Assembly (NCBI GenBank): GCA_002690705.1
Contig: NZFO01000008.1
Coordinates: forward strand, 3,160-67,159
DNA from: Magnetovibrio sp.
GTDB lineage: Bacteria > Pseudomonadota > Alphaproteobacteria > Rhodospirillales > Casp-alpha2
Direction of reading: 5' to 3'
Length of the DNA: 64,000 nt
A program made the position numbers and the translations under genes. The notes under the pieces are model-generated. The model was not told where the DNA came from, did no database searches, and saw only the letters and a program-made list of their open reading frames with translations. Shown piece after piece: positions 45,125-55,360 of the stretch (positions are counted from its first letter, which is position 1; each line of letters begins with the position of its first letter).

Positions 45125-45855
45125 GCTCGTCATTGAAACGTGCAATCGTATTAGCTGCCGGCAAAGGCTTGCGTATGCGCCCAATCACCCTAAAAACACC
45201 GAAACCCATGGTGAGGGTGGACGGCCGCATGTTGATAGATCATGCACTTGATAGACTAGAGGAGGCAGGCGTTACCGAAGCCATAGTTAACACACATTAT
45301 CTTGGAGATAAGCTCCAGCAGCATCTGGGCAAAAGAAAATCACCAAAAATAATTTTTTCGCCTGAAGTTGAGCTTCTCGAGACCGGCGGCGGAGTGAAAC
45401 ATGCTCTACCATTGCTTGGCAAGAAGCCTTTTTGGGTCGTCAATTCGGATGCATTTTGGCTTAACGGGCCTACAGATGCCCTAGCTCGCATGGCTTCAGT
45501 TTGGGATGAGGGTAACATGGATGCGTTGTTGCTGTTGCATTCAACCGTCGAGGCCTATGGGTATGTGGGACGTGGTGATTTCAGCTGCAATACGATTGGT
45601 AAGCTTGAAAGGCGGGCAGAAATGGAGGTTGCTCCATGGTTATTTACAGGGATTCAGCTGCTGAAGCCAGAAACCCTAGAGAATACTCCGAATGGGCCAT
45701 TTTCTCTTAATGTCATATACGATCGATTACTGGAACAAGAGCGCCTCTTCGGTATAGTCCACGATGGAGAGTGGTTCCATATTGGAACGCCAGATGGTTT
45801 GTCTGAGGCCGAAGCTTACATGAAAATGCGCTATCCAGGTGTTCGGCACCGATAA
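45121..45855 (+). CDS. murU: N-acetylmuramate-1-phosphate uridylyltransferase MurU
   Basis: A 244-residue nucleotidyltransferase. The N-terminal LAAGKGLRMRPIT... TPKPM is the sugar-nucleotide transferase signature; NSDAFWLNG has the metal-binding Asp, and EWFHIGTPDGLSEAE is the usual C-terminus. It converts MurNAc-1-phosphate to UDP-MurNAc after AmgK, bypassing de novo synthesis. The ATGA overlap with amgK fixes the start. Confidence 0.87.
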   Translation: MSSSLKRAIVLAAGKGLRMRPITLKTPKPMVRVDGRMLIDHALDRLEEAGVTEAIVNTHYLGDKLQQHLGKRKSPKIIFSPEVELLETGGGVKHALPLLGKKPFWVVNSDAFWLNGPTDALARMASVWDEGNMDALLLLHSTVEAYGYVGRGDFSCNTIGKLERRAEMEVAPWLFTGIQLLKPETLENTPNGPFSLNVIYDRLLEQERLFGIVHDGEWFHIGTPDGLSEAEAYMKMRYPGVRHR

Positions 45856-45880
45856 AAAACAGTGTGGTATACTCCTTCCC

Positions 45881-48800
45881 ATGACTTTTTTTCAGCACCC
45901 TGCCCAATTTCATACCGATGTTTACACAATCCCTTCCGGGTGGCCTTTCGTCGATGCCCTTGCGTTAGGTCTTGGCAATCTAACTAGCGCATCCCCAGAG
46001 ACTTTAGCAGCGACAACAATTTTTCTGCCGACTCGGCGTGCATGCCGAGCGTTAAGCGAGGCATTTTTGCGACAATCTAAGGGCCAAGCACTTTTGTTGC
46101 CGCGAATGATTCCTCTTGGTGACACAGAGGACGAAGGCCTTCTGATTCAGAGCTATAATTTAGAAACGTTGAACTCTGACGGATCAAACGGGGAAATCAT
46201 TCTCGATACGCTCCCTGCAATAACCAGCCTCCGCCGTCAGTTGATATTGGCGCGCCTAATCATGGCCAGACCAAAAGTTGATACCCGCCCTGATCAAGCA
46301 ATGTTTCTGGCGCTGGAACTCGCCAAGCTTCTTGATCAAACTCAGACTGAACAGCTGGACTTTTCGGCTTTGTCTGATCTAGTTCCCTCTTCTTTCGCAG
46401 ATCACTGGCAGATAACGCTGGACTTTCTTAAGCTTCTGACAAATGTGTGGCCAAAATTGCTTGAGTCTGAGGGCGTATTAGATCCCTCAGAGAGACGTAA
46501 TCGGCTTCTACAGGCCCGAGCACAGACGTGGCTGAAAGCGCCCCCGAATGGACCAGTGATTGCCGCTGGTTCTACCGGCTCAATTCCAGCGACGGCCGAT
46601 TTACTAAAAGTTATTGCCGGATTACATCAAGGCATAGTCGTGTTACCCGGTTTGGACCTAGACGCGTCAGACGATACTTGGAACTGCCTTGCACCATCTC
46701 ATCCCCAATTTGGGATGGCTAAATTAATTAAGCACCTCGATATAACGCGTCAAAATGTTGCCATTTGGCCAGCAGAACCTGGAGTGGTCGCGTCAAAAAC
46801 ACGCAGTAAACTTATCAATGCGGCTCTGACCCCTGCGGAGGCCAAAATTCCGAGGTTCCCCGACCAATCAATGTTGACTGAAGCGCTTAATGGCGTCACG
46901 CGGGTCGATTGTCCCGGAACTGCCGAAGAAGCACAGGTCATTGCATTAATGATGCGGCGAGCTCTTGAGAGTCCCAACAAGACAGCGGCGTTAGTAACGC
47001 CAGACAGAAACCTGGCCCGGCGCGTAGCTGCGGCACTCAACCGGTGGGGTGTGAAAATAGATGATTCTGCTGGATATCCTCTGGCTCAAAGCACTCCCGG
47101 TATATTCTTACGCCTGACTGCCGCAGCAGTTGCGGACGGCCTTTCACCAGTTAAACTTCTGGCCCTTCTTAAGCACCCAATGACCCGGGTCGGATTAGAG
47201 GCAGCAGACTGCCGAAGTCGCGCTCGTGCACTTGAACTGGCGGTGCTGCGAGGCCCGAAGCTAGCACCGGGCCCCTCAGCACTTTACGACTCATTGCGCA
47301 GTATGACGCAAGAAGTTCACCCAGATCTTATTGGGTTCCTCACCTTATTCGTAAGTGCTTTATCCCCACTCCTTAAAACCTTTGAAACCGAACAATGCTC
47401 ACTTTCAGAGCTTGTCCAAGCCCATGTGGCTTCCGCAGAAGCCTTGGCAAGGCCTGGAAACGGAAGTCATAGATCAAGCGGAGCGGCGAGGCTATGGGCC
47501 GGCGATGCAGGAGAGACTGCTGCAGGTCTAATGCAAGAACTTGCAGAAGCTGCCAACGCAATCGAACAGATAGATTGTCGAGATTACCCCGCCTTTTTTG
47601 AGGCAGCTTGCGTTGGCCGCGTGGTCCGACCGAAGTATGGCACGCATTCACGATTATTTATATGGGGTTTGATGGAGGCGCGTCTACAACACGCCGACCT
47701 AACAATTCTAGGAAGCCTTAATGAGGGTAGTTGGCCTCCCGAGGCGCCTTCCAACCCATGGATGAGCCGCCCTATGATGGAGGTTTTTGGCCTACCTGTT
47801 CCAGAGAGACGTCTTGGCCTCACTGCCCATGACTTTGTTCAAGGGTTTGGTGCGCCGAGGGTAGTTTTGACCCGCGCGACAAAACTTGGCGGAGCACCCA
47901 CAGTGCCTAGCCGGTGGCTAAGGCGCCTCGATAACCTCCTAGAAAAGGAGGGTTTGACAGATGCTCTCAAAGATGAATCGCCTTGGGTTGATTGGGCCGA
48001 ATCCTTGGACACCCCCCCTAAAATGCGTGTTTCTAAATCACCCTGCCCAATGCCACACGCCAAAGCTCGGCCCCGCAGGCTCTCCGTAACGGAGATAGAA
48101 ACCCTTATTCGCGACCCTTATGCAATATACGCTAAGCATATTCTCCGGCTTAATCCCATCGATCCACTGCAGGCAGATCCCGGCGCATCAGACCGGGGGA
48201 TTATAATCCACCGAATCCTTGACGAATTTATCAAAACCTTCCCAGATGAACTCCCCAAGGACGCAGAATATCAGTTGAACAAAATTGGCAAAGCTATCTT
48301 TAGCAAATACCTGACACGGCCGGGCGTCTACGCACTCTGGTGGCCACGCTTCCAACGAATTGCTAATTGGTTCATAACCAACGAAATTAACAGGCGCGGT
48401 GCGGGCTTTCGCCCCCTCATCACTGAGGCTCTGGGTGATATAGAGATCGCGGGCATAAGAGAAAAATTTACAATAACCGCGCGTGTGGACCGAATCGATC
48501 ACAAAGCTGGCAACGGTTATACAATCATTGACTACAAGACAGGGGCGCCACCAACCGCGAAACAGGTGAGAGCCGGTTGGAACCCACAACTTCCCCTCGA
48601 GGCCGCAATCCTGCAAAAGAGGGGGTTTAGCTCAAGTGGTAAAATATATTCTGGGCCCGTCGCCGAACTGGTCTATATGCAGCTATCAGGTGGCCGTAAT
48701 CCCGGTGAGGAACAAATGCTGAAATTAGAAACATCTGAGGTAATTGAGAACACCTTGATTGGGGTTACAAAACTTATCCATCTGTTTGAAGACCCAAAAA

Positions 48801-48901
48801 CACCCTACCTTTCGCAACCTAGACCGCAGTTTCTAAATCGCTATGGCGACTATGATCATTTATCGCGCGTGAAGGAATGGCGTACCAGTAGGCGACGATG
48901 A
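45881..48901 (+). CDS. addB: Double-strand break repair protein AddB
   Basis: A 1006-residue subunit of the AddAB helicase-nuclease of alphaproteobacterial type. It processes DNA ends for RecA loading. The N-terminus has IFLPTRRACRALSEAFL; mid regions include DLTILGSLNEGSWPP. The C-terminal PD-(D/E)XK nuclease is marked by RGIIIHRILDEF and YTIIDYKTGAPPT. Its stop overlaps addA by four bases. ATG 45881 is preferred over a GTG at 45839 that overlaps murU. Confidence 0.9.
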   Translation: MTFFQHPAQFHTDVYTIPSGWPFVDALALGLGNLTSASPETLAATTIFLPTRRACRALSEAFLRQSKGQALLLPRMIPLGDTEDEGLLIQSYNLETLNSDGSNGEIILDTLPAITSLRRQLILARLIMARPKVDTRPDQAMFLALELAKLLDQTQTEQLDFSALSDLVPSSFADHWQITLDFLKLLTNVWPKLLESEGVLDPSERRNRLLQARAQTWLKAPPNGPVIAAGSTGSIPATADLLKVIAGLHQGIVVLPGLDLDASDDTWNCLAPSHPQFGMAKLIKHLDITRQNVAIWPAEPGVVASKTRSKLINAALTPAEAKIPRFPDQSMLTEALNGVTRVDCPGTAEEAQVIALMMRRALESPNKTAALVTPDRNLARRVAAALNRWGVKIDDSAGYPLAQSTPGIFLRLTAAAVADGLSPVKLLALLKHPMTRVGLEAADCRSRARALELAVLRGPKLAPGPSALYDSLRSMTQEVHPDLIGFLTLFVSALSPLLKTFETEQCSLSELVQAHVASAEALARPGNGSHRSSGAARLWAGDAGETAAGLMQELAEAANAIEQIDCRDYPAFFEAACVGRVVRPKYGTHSRLFIWGLMEARLQHADLTILGSLNEGSWPPEAPSNPWMSRPMMEVFGLPVPERRLGLTAHDFVQGFGAPRVVLTRATKLGGAPTVPSRWLRRLDNLLEKEGLTDALKDESPWVDWAESLDTPPKMRVSKSPCPMPHAKARPRRLSVTEIETLIRDPYAIYAKHILRLNPIDPLQADPGASDRGIIIHRILDEFIKTFPDELPKDAEYQLNKIGKAIFSKYLTRPGVYALWWPRFQRIANWFITNEINRRGAGFRPLITEALGDIEIAGIREKFTITARVDRIDHKAGNGYTIIDYKTGAPPTAKQVRAGWNPQLPLEAAILQKRGFSSSGKIYSGPVAELVYMQLSGGRNPGEEQMLKLETSEVIENTLIGVTKLIHLFEDPKTPYLSQPRPQFLNRYGDYDHLSRVKEWRTSRRR

Positions 48902-51900
48902 AATCCAAGAAACACATCGAAACTCTCAAACATGGAGTCGCCGCACAAATTGCCGCTAGCAATCCTAAAAGCTCAGTTTGGGTCTCTGCAAACGCCGGCA
49001 CAGGAAAGACACGGGTACTAGTTGATCGTATATCTCGACTTTTATTAATGGGCACGCCGGCCTCCAAAATTCTTTGTCTAACTTTTACAAAAGCAGCCGC
49101 AGGCGAGATGGCACTCCGCTTAAATGAAAGGTTAGGCAAATGGGCGGCGACTAAAAAAGAGTTATTACGTGACCAACTCTCAGTTTTGCTTGCTCGCCCG
49201 CCAAGCAATGACGAATTAGATTATGCTCAGCAGCTTTTTGCTTCAACCATTGATTCGCCAGACGGCCTGCGAATCCGAACCATTCACTCTTTTTGTGAGA
49301 GCTTGCTCGGACGCTTTCCTTTAGAGTCTGGCCTGCCGCCGCACTTTACCGTGATCGACGAGCGGCGATCAGCAGAGCTGCGAGAACAGGCGCGTGACCA
49401 AGTTTTGGCACAATCAAATACAGATACAGGGTCTCATTTAAACCGTGCACTTAACCACTTAGCCGGATTGGTTAATGAGGATGGGTTCGCTAACGTAATG
49501 ACGGAACTTGACGCTGGTCGTCATAAACTTGCAGCCATGCTCTCCGCTTATGACAGTAAAAATACAGATAATGCGCTAAAAATACTCATAACATTAGGTC
49601 GCGAGTTACTTGGACTAGCCGAAAAGGACACCGAGAAAACAATAATTACAGACGCCTGCCGAGACGAGACAGTCGATATCTCAGGCCTTAACTCCGCTGC
49701 CGATATTCTTAGATCGGGAACTAAAACCGATATGGAACGTGGCGAAAAACTCAGCGCATGGCTTAGTGACAATGAAAAGTCGCGCGCGTTCACATTACTT
49801 GAAAAATACTTCCCAATCTTCCTTACCCAAAGAAATCAACCCCGGTCCGCGAGGGGACTTATGACCCAAACCCTTGCAAGGGTCCACCCCCAGGCACTAG
49901 ATCTGCTGCTTATTGAACAAAGTCGGATTTTTGCGGTCACCCAGAAGCTTAAATCTTCCCAAGTAGCTGAGAACACACAAGCACTTTTGACAGTCGGTGC
50001 AACGCTTCTTGGGGCTTATGGGCGGCTTAAATCAGAACGTGCAATGGTTGATTATGATGACCTAATTTTCCATGCGGCTGCCCTTTTGGGCACACTCGAA
50101 GACGTTTCTTGGGTGCATTTTAAGTTAGATGGCGGCATTGACCATATTCTCGTCGACGAAGCGCAAGATACAAGCCCTACGCAATGGTCAATTATTAGGG
50201 CGTTAGCGGGTGATTTTTTTTCGGGCGTTGGACGAAAAGTGCAGTATCCCCGTACTATTTTCGCAGTTGGAGATGAAAAGCAGTCAATCTATTCTTTTCA
50301 GGGCGCAGACCCGGAACGCTTTGGGACTACGGGTAGCCAGATGGAACGTCATGCCCGCAAAGCCAAACAAGGTTGGAATACGATCAAATTGGGGCTCTCT
50401 TGGCGTTCAACACCAGCAATTCTCAAGGCTGTTGATGGGGTGTTTTCGCGCAGTGCCGCCAGTGACGGTCTAAGTTGGGGCGGACGGCCAATCCGCCATC
50501 AGTGGTCGCGTAACGACGCGGCCGGACTAGTTGAATTATGGAAACCGACGGAGCCAATTGCTTTTGATAACGATGATCCTTGGGACGCCCCACTGGACCA
50601 AATACCGGTCGAGAGCCCTCAGGTGCGTTTAGCAACACAGATTGCAGAGAAAATTGATGGTTGGTTAGCTAATGAAGAAGTTTTGGAGTCGCAAGGCCGG
50701 CGGATAGAGCCGGGAGATATTCTTATACTTGTACGAAGCAGAGCTACATTTGCAGAAGAAATGGTTAAGGCTTTAAAGGACCGACGTATCCCTGTAGCTG
50801 GTCGCGATCGAATAGATTTGGACGATCATTTAGCTATTATGGATCTGATAGCAGTTGCCAAATTTACATTGCTTCCCGAAGATGACTTAAACACGGCCAC
50901 AGTTCTTAAAGGTCCATTTATCGAAATGGATGAAGAAAATTTATTTAGATTAGCTCATCTTCGGGATACAGGTTTATGGGGGTCATTACAGAACCAGACC
51001 AAGGATAGCGCCGTTTACCAATCAGCCCATGATCGCCTCTCAATCTTATTATCACGAGCAGACCGGATGCAGCCATTCGAATTTTTCTCAGTTTTGTTAT
51101 CGGATGGTGGCCGCGAGTCGCTTCTGGCACACTTGGGTCCAGAGGCTGACGATCCCATCAACGAATTCCTCGGGCTTGCACTCGATTTTGAACGCGATCA
51201 CGTGCCTTCCCTTGAAGCATTTGTGTATTGGGTGGGGCATGGAGGAACTGAAGTCAAACGTGACTTGGAGCAAAGTGGTGGCAAGGTTCGAGTAATGACT
51301 ACTCACGGAGCAAAAGGGCTCCAAGCTCGGATAGTTTTTCTAGCTGATACATGCACGTTACCTGCGCGCCAATTAGCTAATAAAATCTTATGGTATGATG
51401 CACCAAAAGATAAGGCCACTCATACCACTAATCTGGGGACCATCTTTTGGCCTGCATTTAAAGATAACGAAGGTGATCTTCTTCAACAACTCGCAGTCGC
51501 AGAACGCAAACGAAAAGAGCAAGAATACCGGCGCTTACTATACGTAGCCATGACCCGGGCCGAGGACCGTTTGTATATAGCCGGGTGGAAAGGGGAATAC
51601 GATCTAGACGAAGGATGCTGGTATCGGCTAGTTGAGGAGGGCTTAAAAACACTTAGCGAGACTCAACACGTCGATGATGGCACGCTAGACCCAGTAGTCT
51701 TGAGATTAACATCGTCACAAAAGGTTGAAGCGAAAGCTAACGATCAGACTTCATACAAAAATATCAAACCCGTTTCACTTCCAAATTGGGCCAACTCCCC
51801 TCCTTCAGCCGAGCCAACCCCTAGCCGTCCGCTTAGCCCTTCAAGACAAGAAACTGGCCCAACTGTCCATTCGCCAATAGGTCCGGATGAAACGAGACGT

Positions 51901-52407
51901 TTTCAACGCGGAAAACTAATTCACTCGCTTCTACAAATTCTTCCAGACCTTCCTCAAAAAAGCCGCGCGACAGCTGCTGAGCGCTACCTAGCACTTAGTG
52001 CCCATCAACTCAGCAGCATGGAACAGACACAAATTTTGACCGAGACTCTCTCTGTTTTAGAGACGCCCGGTTTCGCCCCCTTATTCGGTCCGGGCAGCCG
52101 AGCAGAAGTCCCAATCATTGGACGCATTTCACCTTCTGGAGGAATTGACGCACAAGTAGTCTCAGGACAGGTTGATCGACTCTTAATTGCTGAAACCGAA
52201 ATATTATTGGTAGATTTTAAAACTAATCGTCCCCCTCCCTCAATTGAGACCGATGTAGCACACATTTATCTCCGCCAAATGGCAAGCTACCGGGTGCTTT
52301 TACAGCAAGTTTTTCCGGAAAAGCCCGTTAAAGCAGCACTGCTGTGGACAGATTCGCTTATTTTAATGCCACTCACCGCTACCTTGTTGGACAAACACGC
52401 ACCATAA
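48898..52407 (+). CDS. addA: Double-strand break repair helicase AddA
   Basis: A 1169-residue UvrD/Rep-class helicase with nuclease domain. Walker A is ANAGTGKTRVLVDR near residue 30, motif Ia CLTFTKAAAGEM, Walker B VDEAQDTSPTQ, GDEKQSIYSFQGA, and C-terminal helicase motif YVAMTRAEDRLYIAG. The nuclease end has LLVDFKTNRPPP. With AddB it unwinds and trims broken DNA. The start overlaps addB (ATGA). Confidence 0.92.
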   Translation: MKSKKHIETLKHGVAAQIAASNPKSSVWVSANAGTGKTRVLVDRISRLLLMGTPASKILCLTFTKAAAGEMALRLNERLGKWAATKKELLRDQLSVLLARPPSNDELDYAQQLFASTIDSPDGLRIRTIHSFCESLLGRFPLESGLPPHFTVIDERRSAELREQARDQVLAQSNTDTGSHLNRALNHLAGLVNEDGFANVMTELDAGRHKLAAMLSAYDSKNTDNALKILITLGRELLGLAEKDTEKTIITDACRDETVDISGLNSAADILRSGTKTDMERGEKLSAWLSDNEKSRAFTLLEKYFPIFLTQRNQPRSARGLMTQTLARVHPQALDLLLIEQSRIFAVTQKLKSSQVAENTQALLTVGATLLGAYGRLKSERAMVDYDDLIFHAAALLGTLEDVSWVHFKLDGGIDHILVDEAQDTSPTQWSIIRALAGDFFSGVGRKVQYPRTIFAVGDEKQSIYSFQGADPERFGTTGSQMERHARKAKQGWNTIKLGLSWRSTPAILKAVDGVFSRSAASDGLSWGGRPIRHQWSRNDAAGLVELWKPTEPIAFDNDDPWDAPLDQIPVESPQVRLATQIAEKIDGWLANEEVLESQGRRIEPGDILILVRSRATFAEEMVKALKDRRIPVAGRDRIDLDDHLAIMDLIAVAKFTLLPEDDLNTATVLKGPFIEMDEENLFRLAHLRDTGLWGSLQNQTKDSAVYQSAHDRLSILLSRADRMQPFEFFSVLLSDGGRESLLAHLGPEADDPINEFLGLALDFERDHVPSLEAFVYWVGHGGTEVKRDLEQSGGKVRVMTTHGAKGLQARIVFLADTCTLPARQLANKILWYDAPKDKATHTTNLGTIFWPAFKDNEGDLLQQLAVAERKRKEQEYRRLLYVAMTRAEDRLYIAGWKGEYDLDEGCWYRLVEEGLKTLSETQHVDDGTLDPVVLRLTSSQKVEAKANDQTSYKNIKPVSLPNWANSPPSAEPTPSRPLSPSRQETGPTVHSPIGPDETRRFQRGKLIHSLLQILPDLPQKSRATAAERYLALSAHQLSSMEQTQILTETLSVLETPGFAPLFGPGSRAEVPIIGRISPSGGIDAQVVSGQVDRLLIAETEILLVDFKTNRPPPSIETDVAHIYLRQMASYRVLLQQVFPEKPVKAALLWTDSLILMPLTATLLDKHAP

Positions 52408-52514
52408 TTAATCTAACCCTTATGTCTTCACCTTGACGGCCAGACCGTGCTTGCCTAAGTTTTACAATGAAAGTAAGTCTTAAGAGTGCAACCGCGCAAA
52501 ATAGGAAGTATGGC

Positions 52515-52832
52515 ATGCCAAAGCAGGTATCAGACGAATCATTTGACAACGACGTTCTCGGAGCCGAGGGGCCAGTATTAGTAGATTTTTGGGCTGAATG
52601 GTGCGGGCCGTGTAAACAGATTGCCCCAGCTTTGGATGAGCTGGATACAGCTATGGGCAACAAAGTTACCGTTGCCAAAGTAAATATTGATCAGAACCCA
52701 ATTACGCCATCAAAATATGGAGTGCGCGGCATTCCAACCTTGATATTATTTAAAGACGGTGAAGTCACAGCAACTAAGGTTGGTGCAATACCTGCTAATA
52801 TGCTGAAAAGCTGGGTCGAAGAAAATATTTAA
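52515..52832 (+). CDS. trxA: Thioredoxin
   Basis: A 105-residue thioredoxin with the redox site WAEWCGPCK near residues 27-35 and cis-proline loop RGIPTLILF. It reduces protein disulfides in the cytoplasm. The ATG at 52515, preceded by GGAAG, gives the usual length; an earlier start at 52467 would add 16 untypical residues. It follows addA, a common arrangement in alphaproteobacteria. Confidence 0.92.
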   Translation: MPKQVSDESFDNDVLGAEGPVLVDFWAEWCGPCKQIAPALDELDTAMGNKVTVAKVNIDQNPITPSKYGVRGIPTLILFKDGEVTATKVGAIPANMLKSWVEENI

Positions 52833-52864
52833 AATAATATCGTAGCTTAACCCGACGGATAGCA

Positions 52865-53635
52865 ATGTCTAAAATTGAGACTTATCAGGTACCGGTTCTA
52901 GAGGATAATTACGTCTACCTATTGCATGACGCAGAAATCGGAGTGACGGCAGTCGTAGACCCTGCGGTTGTTGAACCAGTCCTCGATGCGGCTGATTTTA
53001 AGGGTTGGAAGATTACCCATATCCTTAACACACACCATCACGGCGATCATACTGGCGGGAACATAGAAATTAAAAAACGTACGGACTGCACTATTGTGGG
53101 TTCTCGCAACGATAAATCTCGTATTCCGGGTATAGATATCGAAGTTGGTGATGGCGATACGTATTTTTTAGGCAATGCAAAAGCACAAATCTTTGATGTT
53201 TCTGGTCACACCCAGGGTCACATTGCATATTGGTTCGAGGAGTCACATTCACTTTTTTGCGGTGATACTATCTTCGCTATGGGGTGTGGTCGATTAATCG
53301 AGGGCTCTCCGGCACAGATGTGGGAGGCCCTCTCTAAATTAACCGCACTTCCGGATGAGACACTGATTTACTGCGGGCACGAATACACTGAAGCAAATGG
53401 AAATTTCGCGCTTACCGTTGAGCCTGAGAACACTGATTTGCTTGCGCGCATGAAACAAGTCCGCAGCATGCGGCGAAACGGGATCCCCACTGTGCCAAGC
53501 ACAATGGCTGTAGAGAGAACTACCAACCCATTTCTTCGGCCCGATAGCGTTGAACTACAAAAGACAATTGGCTTGATTGGCGCTGAGGCGGTCGAGGTAT
53601 TTGCTGAAACCCGCGCGCGAAAAGACAGACATTAG
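52865..53635 (+). CDS. gloB: Hydroxyacylglutathione hydrolase (glyoxalase II)
   Basis: A 256-residue metallo-beta-lactamase-fold enzyme that hydrolyses S-lactoylglutathione in methylglyoxal detoxification. The binuclear metal site THHHGDHTGGN (about 56-66), a second His in SGHTQGHIAYW, bridging Asp in FCGDTIFAMGCGR and CGHEYTEAN are all present. It follows trxA by 32 bases. Confidence 0.92.
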   Translation: MSKIETYQVPVLEDNYVYLLHDAEIGVTAVVDPAVVEPVLDAADFKGWKITHILNTHHHGDHTGGNIEIKKRTDCTIVGSRNDKSRIPGIDIEVGDGDTYFLGNAKAQIFDVSGHTQGHIAYWFEESHSLFCGDTIFAMGCGRLIEGSPAQMWEALSKLTALPDETLIYCGHEYTEANGNFALTVEPENTDLLARMKQVRSMRRNGIPTVPSTMAVERTTNPFLRPDSVELQKTIGLIGAEAVEVFAETRARKDRH

Positions 53636-53652
53636 TTTACTGCTCTAAATTT

Positions 53653-54777
53653 TTATTTTGATGAGGAAAATCGGTCTGGCGAAAATGAATGTAATGACAA
53701 GTTAGGTGTTTCGTCCATTACCAAAGCAGCAACCACCCCGCCAACCGCAGGAGCTAATTGGAAGCCATGAGCTGAAAATCCAAAGGCGTGAAGAATACCT
53801 GGTGCCCCCCCCCTTCCAATAACCGGGAGCTGATCAGGCGTATAACCCTCAATACCAGCCCAAGCGCGGTTTACCTGCGCCTTACTTATAATTGGAAAAA
53901 TATCCCGAGCCGTATTCAAGACCCTCTCCAAACCGGCAATATCAAGGCGCGTCCGGTTCTCACTCGGAAAAGCTTCGCCACACACCCCACCGCCGATCAA
54001 TACCGTCCCGTTGGGGAATTGCTTGAACGACAAAGCCGCACCCAAAGCGCCGACGATAGGCTCTGCAAATGCTGGCAGACTTTGAGTACTTACTAACATA
54101 GGTGCGTGTGCCTCAAGTGGAATGTCATCACCTACCTTTTTCGCAAAATTACCGCCCCAAGCGCCAGCCGCATTGATTAAGACTGGGGCCTCAAAATTAC
54201 CACACGGTGTCGTAACATGCCAAAGCGACTTCCTTCGTGTAACCCTATTAACAGGTGTTTGTTCTGAAAAATACGCACCCAATACTTCGGCCCGGCGCTT
54301 GAAAGCTTGCGTAGTTCTGAAAGGCAGCGCCGCCCCATCACCCTCGACATGAAGGGCGCCCAAGCAATGGCTCCCACAGGCTGGGAGCAGTCGACGCAAG
54401 ATGTGGCGGTCTATTACTTCTTCATGAGTGAACCCCCGCCTATTAAGCTCGGCCACACGAGCACGAGCGGCTTCAAGTTGAACATCATTGCGCGCTACTT
54501 TTAGGTAGCGTGACTGCCTATACCCGCAATCATCATCAACCAGAGCTGGCATATCCTGCCACATTTCCCAAGCGGCTTGAGCTAGAGGTAATTCCGTAAA
54601 ATCTCGCCCTAATCGTCTTACACCACCCGCGTTTACACCTGATGCATGACAGCCCACGTAATCTTTCTCTAAGACAATGACCGAAAGTTTTCGCAACACC
54701 AAATGCAACGCCGCTGAACATCCATGGATGCCCCCTCCGATGACGATGGCATCAGCAGTATTTCTCAACGCCATCAT
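53653..54777 (-). CDS. FAD-dependent oxidoreductase (DAO family, HcnC/opine-oxidase-B-like)
   Basis: A 374-residue flavoprotein of the glycine/D-amino-acid oxidase superfamily. It starts with the dinucleotide motif AIVIGGGIHGCSAALHL and has GVNAGGVRRLGRDF and a C-terminal GIEGYTPDQLPVIGRG flavin segment. Relatives are the B subunits of opine oxidase, cyanide synthase HcnC and hydroxyproline dehydrogenase, and work with an iron-sulfur subunit like the one just upstream. ATG 54777 is preferred over a GTG at 54795. It overlaps the preceding gene by 26 bases. Confidence 0.83.
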   Translation of the reverse strand: MMALRNTADAIVIGGGIHGCSAALHLVLRKLSVIVLEKDYVGCHASGVNAGGVRRLGRDFTELPLAQAAWEMWQDMPALVDDDCGYRQSRYLKVARNDVQLEAARARVAELNRRGFTHEEVIDRHILRRLLPACGSHCLGALHVEGDGAALPFRTTQAFKRRAEVLGAYFSEQTPVNRVTRRKSLWHVTTPCGNFEAPVLINAAGAWGGNFAKKVGDDIPLEAHAPMLVSTQSLPAFAEPIVGALGAALSFKQFPNGTVLIGGGVCGEAFPSENRTRLDIAGLERVLNTARDIFPIISKAQVNRAWAGIEGYTPDQLPVIGRGGAPGILHAFGFSAHGFQLAPAVGGVVAALVMDETPNLSLHSFSPDRFSSSK

Positions 54778-55360
54778 TTTCCGAAGAACGCGCACTTATA
54801 TTGGCCTCAGGCTCCGAATCTAATTCCGCTAGCTCATCTAAAGGCAGTGGCTTAATAGGCGGACGCAGTCGAAAGTAGCCGACGTCGGATACATTTCGAC
54901 CAGTTTCCCGCGCAATCGAGTCCTGAAGACTCAGGCCACAAAACCGGCCTTGGCACGGGCAAATACCGGCGCGAGAGAAACTCTTCAATTGATTCGGTTC
55001 TGCCAATCCTATTTCAACCACATCTCGGACGTCCTTCAGCGATAGTTCCTCGCAACGACACAGGATTGTGTTTTCGCCAGAAGGCAATCGGAAATGATCT
55101 ACCGAACGGAACCAAGCTTCCAAGAACGGCCGCACTTTGCGTTCTCTTTTTGGGATTACGATGTACCTAAACGCTTGGCGGCCCCGGTCAAGTGTTGTTA
55201 TACGACCCAATTCACAGAGCGACCCGAGTGCCGCAATGCGGCCAGCGGCTTCCGCAGCGACGGCTCCGCCTATACGCGCGCCACCACCCGCAAGACCGAA
55301 GCCAATAGCAGAGCCGAGCAACCCTCCGCAACCAACGATTGAGTCAAAAATGTTGTCCAT
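54752..55360 (-). CDS. Shortened BFD-type [2Fe-2S] oxidoreductase subunit
   Basis: A 202-residue protein matching only the C-terminal part of HcnB/opine-oxidase-A-like subunits. Residues about 10-50 (FGLAGGGARIGGAVAAEAAG) correspond to the end of the FAD/NAD(P) domain. The BFD-like iron-sulfur domain follows, with CRCEELSLKDVR and AGICPCQGRFCG supplying four Cys. The expected ~230 N-terminal residues with the two nucleotide-binding motifs are absent. The start (TGATG overlap with the upstream gene) is intact, so it may still be made as an electron-transfer subunit between the two flavoproteins. Confidence 0.75.
   Translation of the reverse strand: MDNIFDSIVGCGGLLGSAIGFGLAGGGARIGGAVAAEAAGRIAALGSLCELGRITTLDRGRQAFRYIVIPKRERKVRPFLEAWFRSVDHFRLPSGENTILCRCEELSLKDVRDVVEIGLAEPNQLKSFSRAGICPCQGRFCGLSLQDSIARETGRNVSDVGYFRLRPPIKPLPLDELAELDSEPEANISARSSENDGVEKYC

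Noticed and set aside
53806-53820. C-rich run inside the flavoprotein gene as a phase-variation switch
   Set aside because: The run is short, encodes expected Gly residues in frame, and the gene is metabolic.
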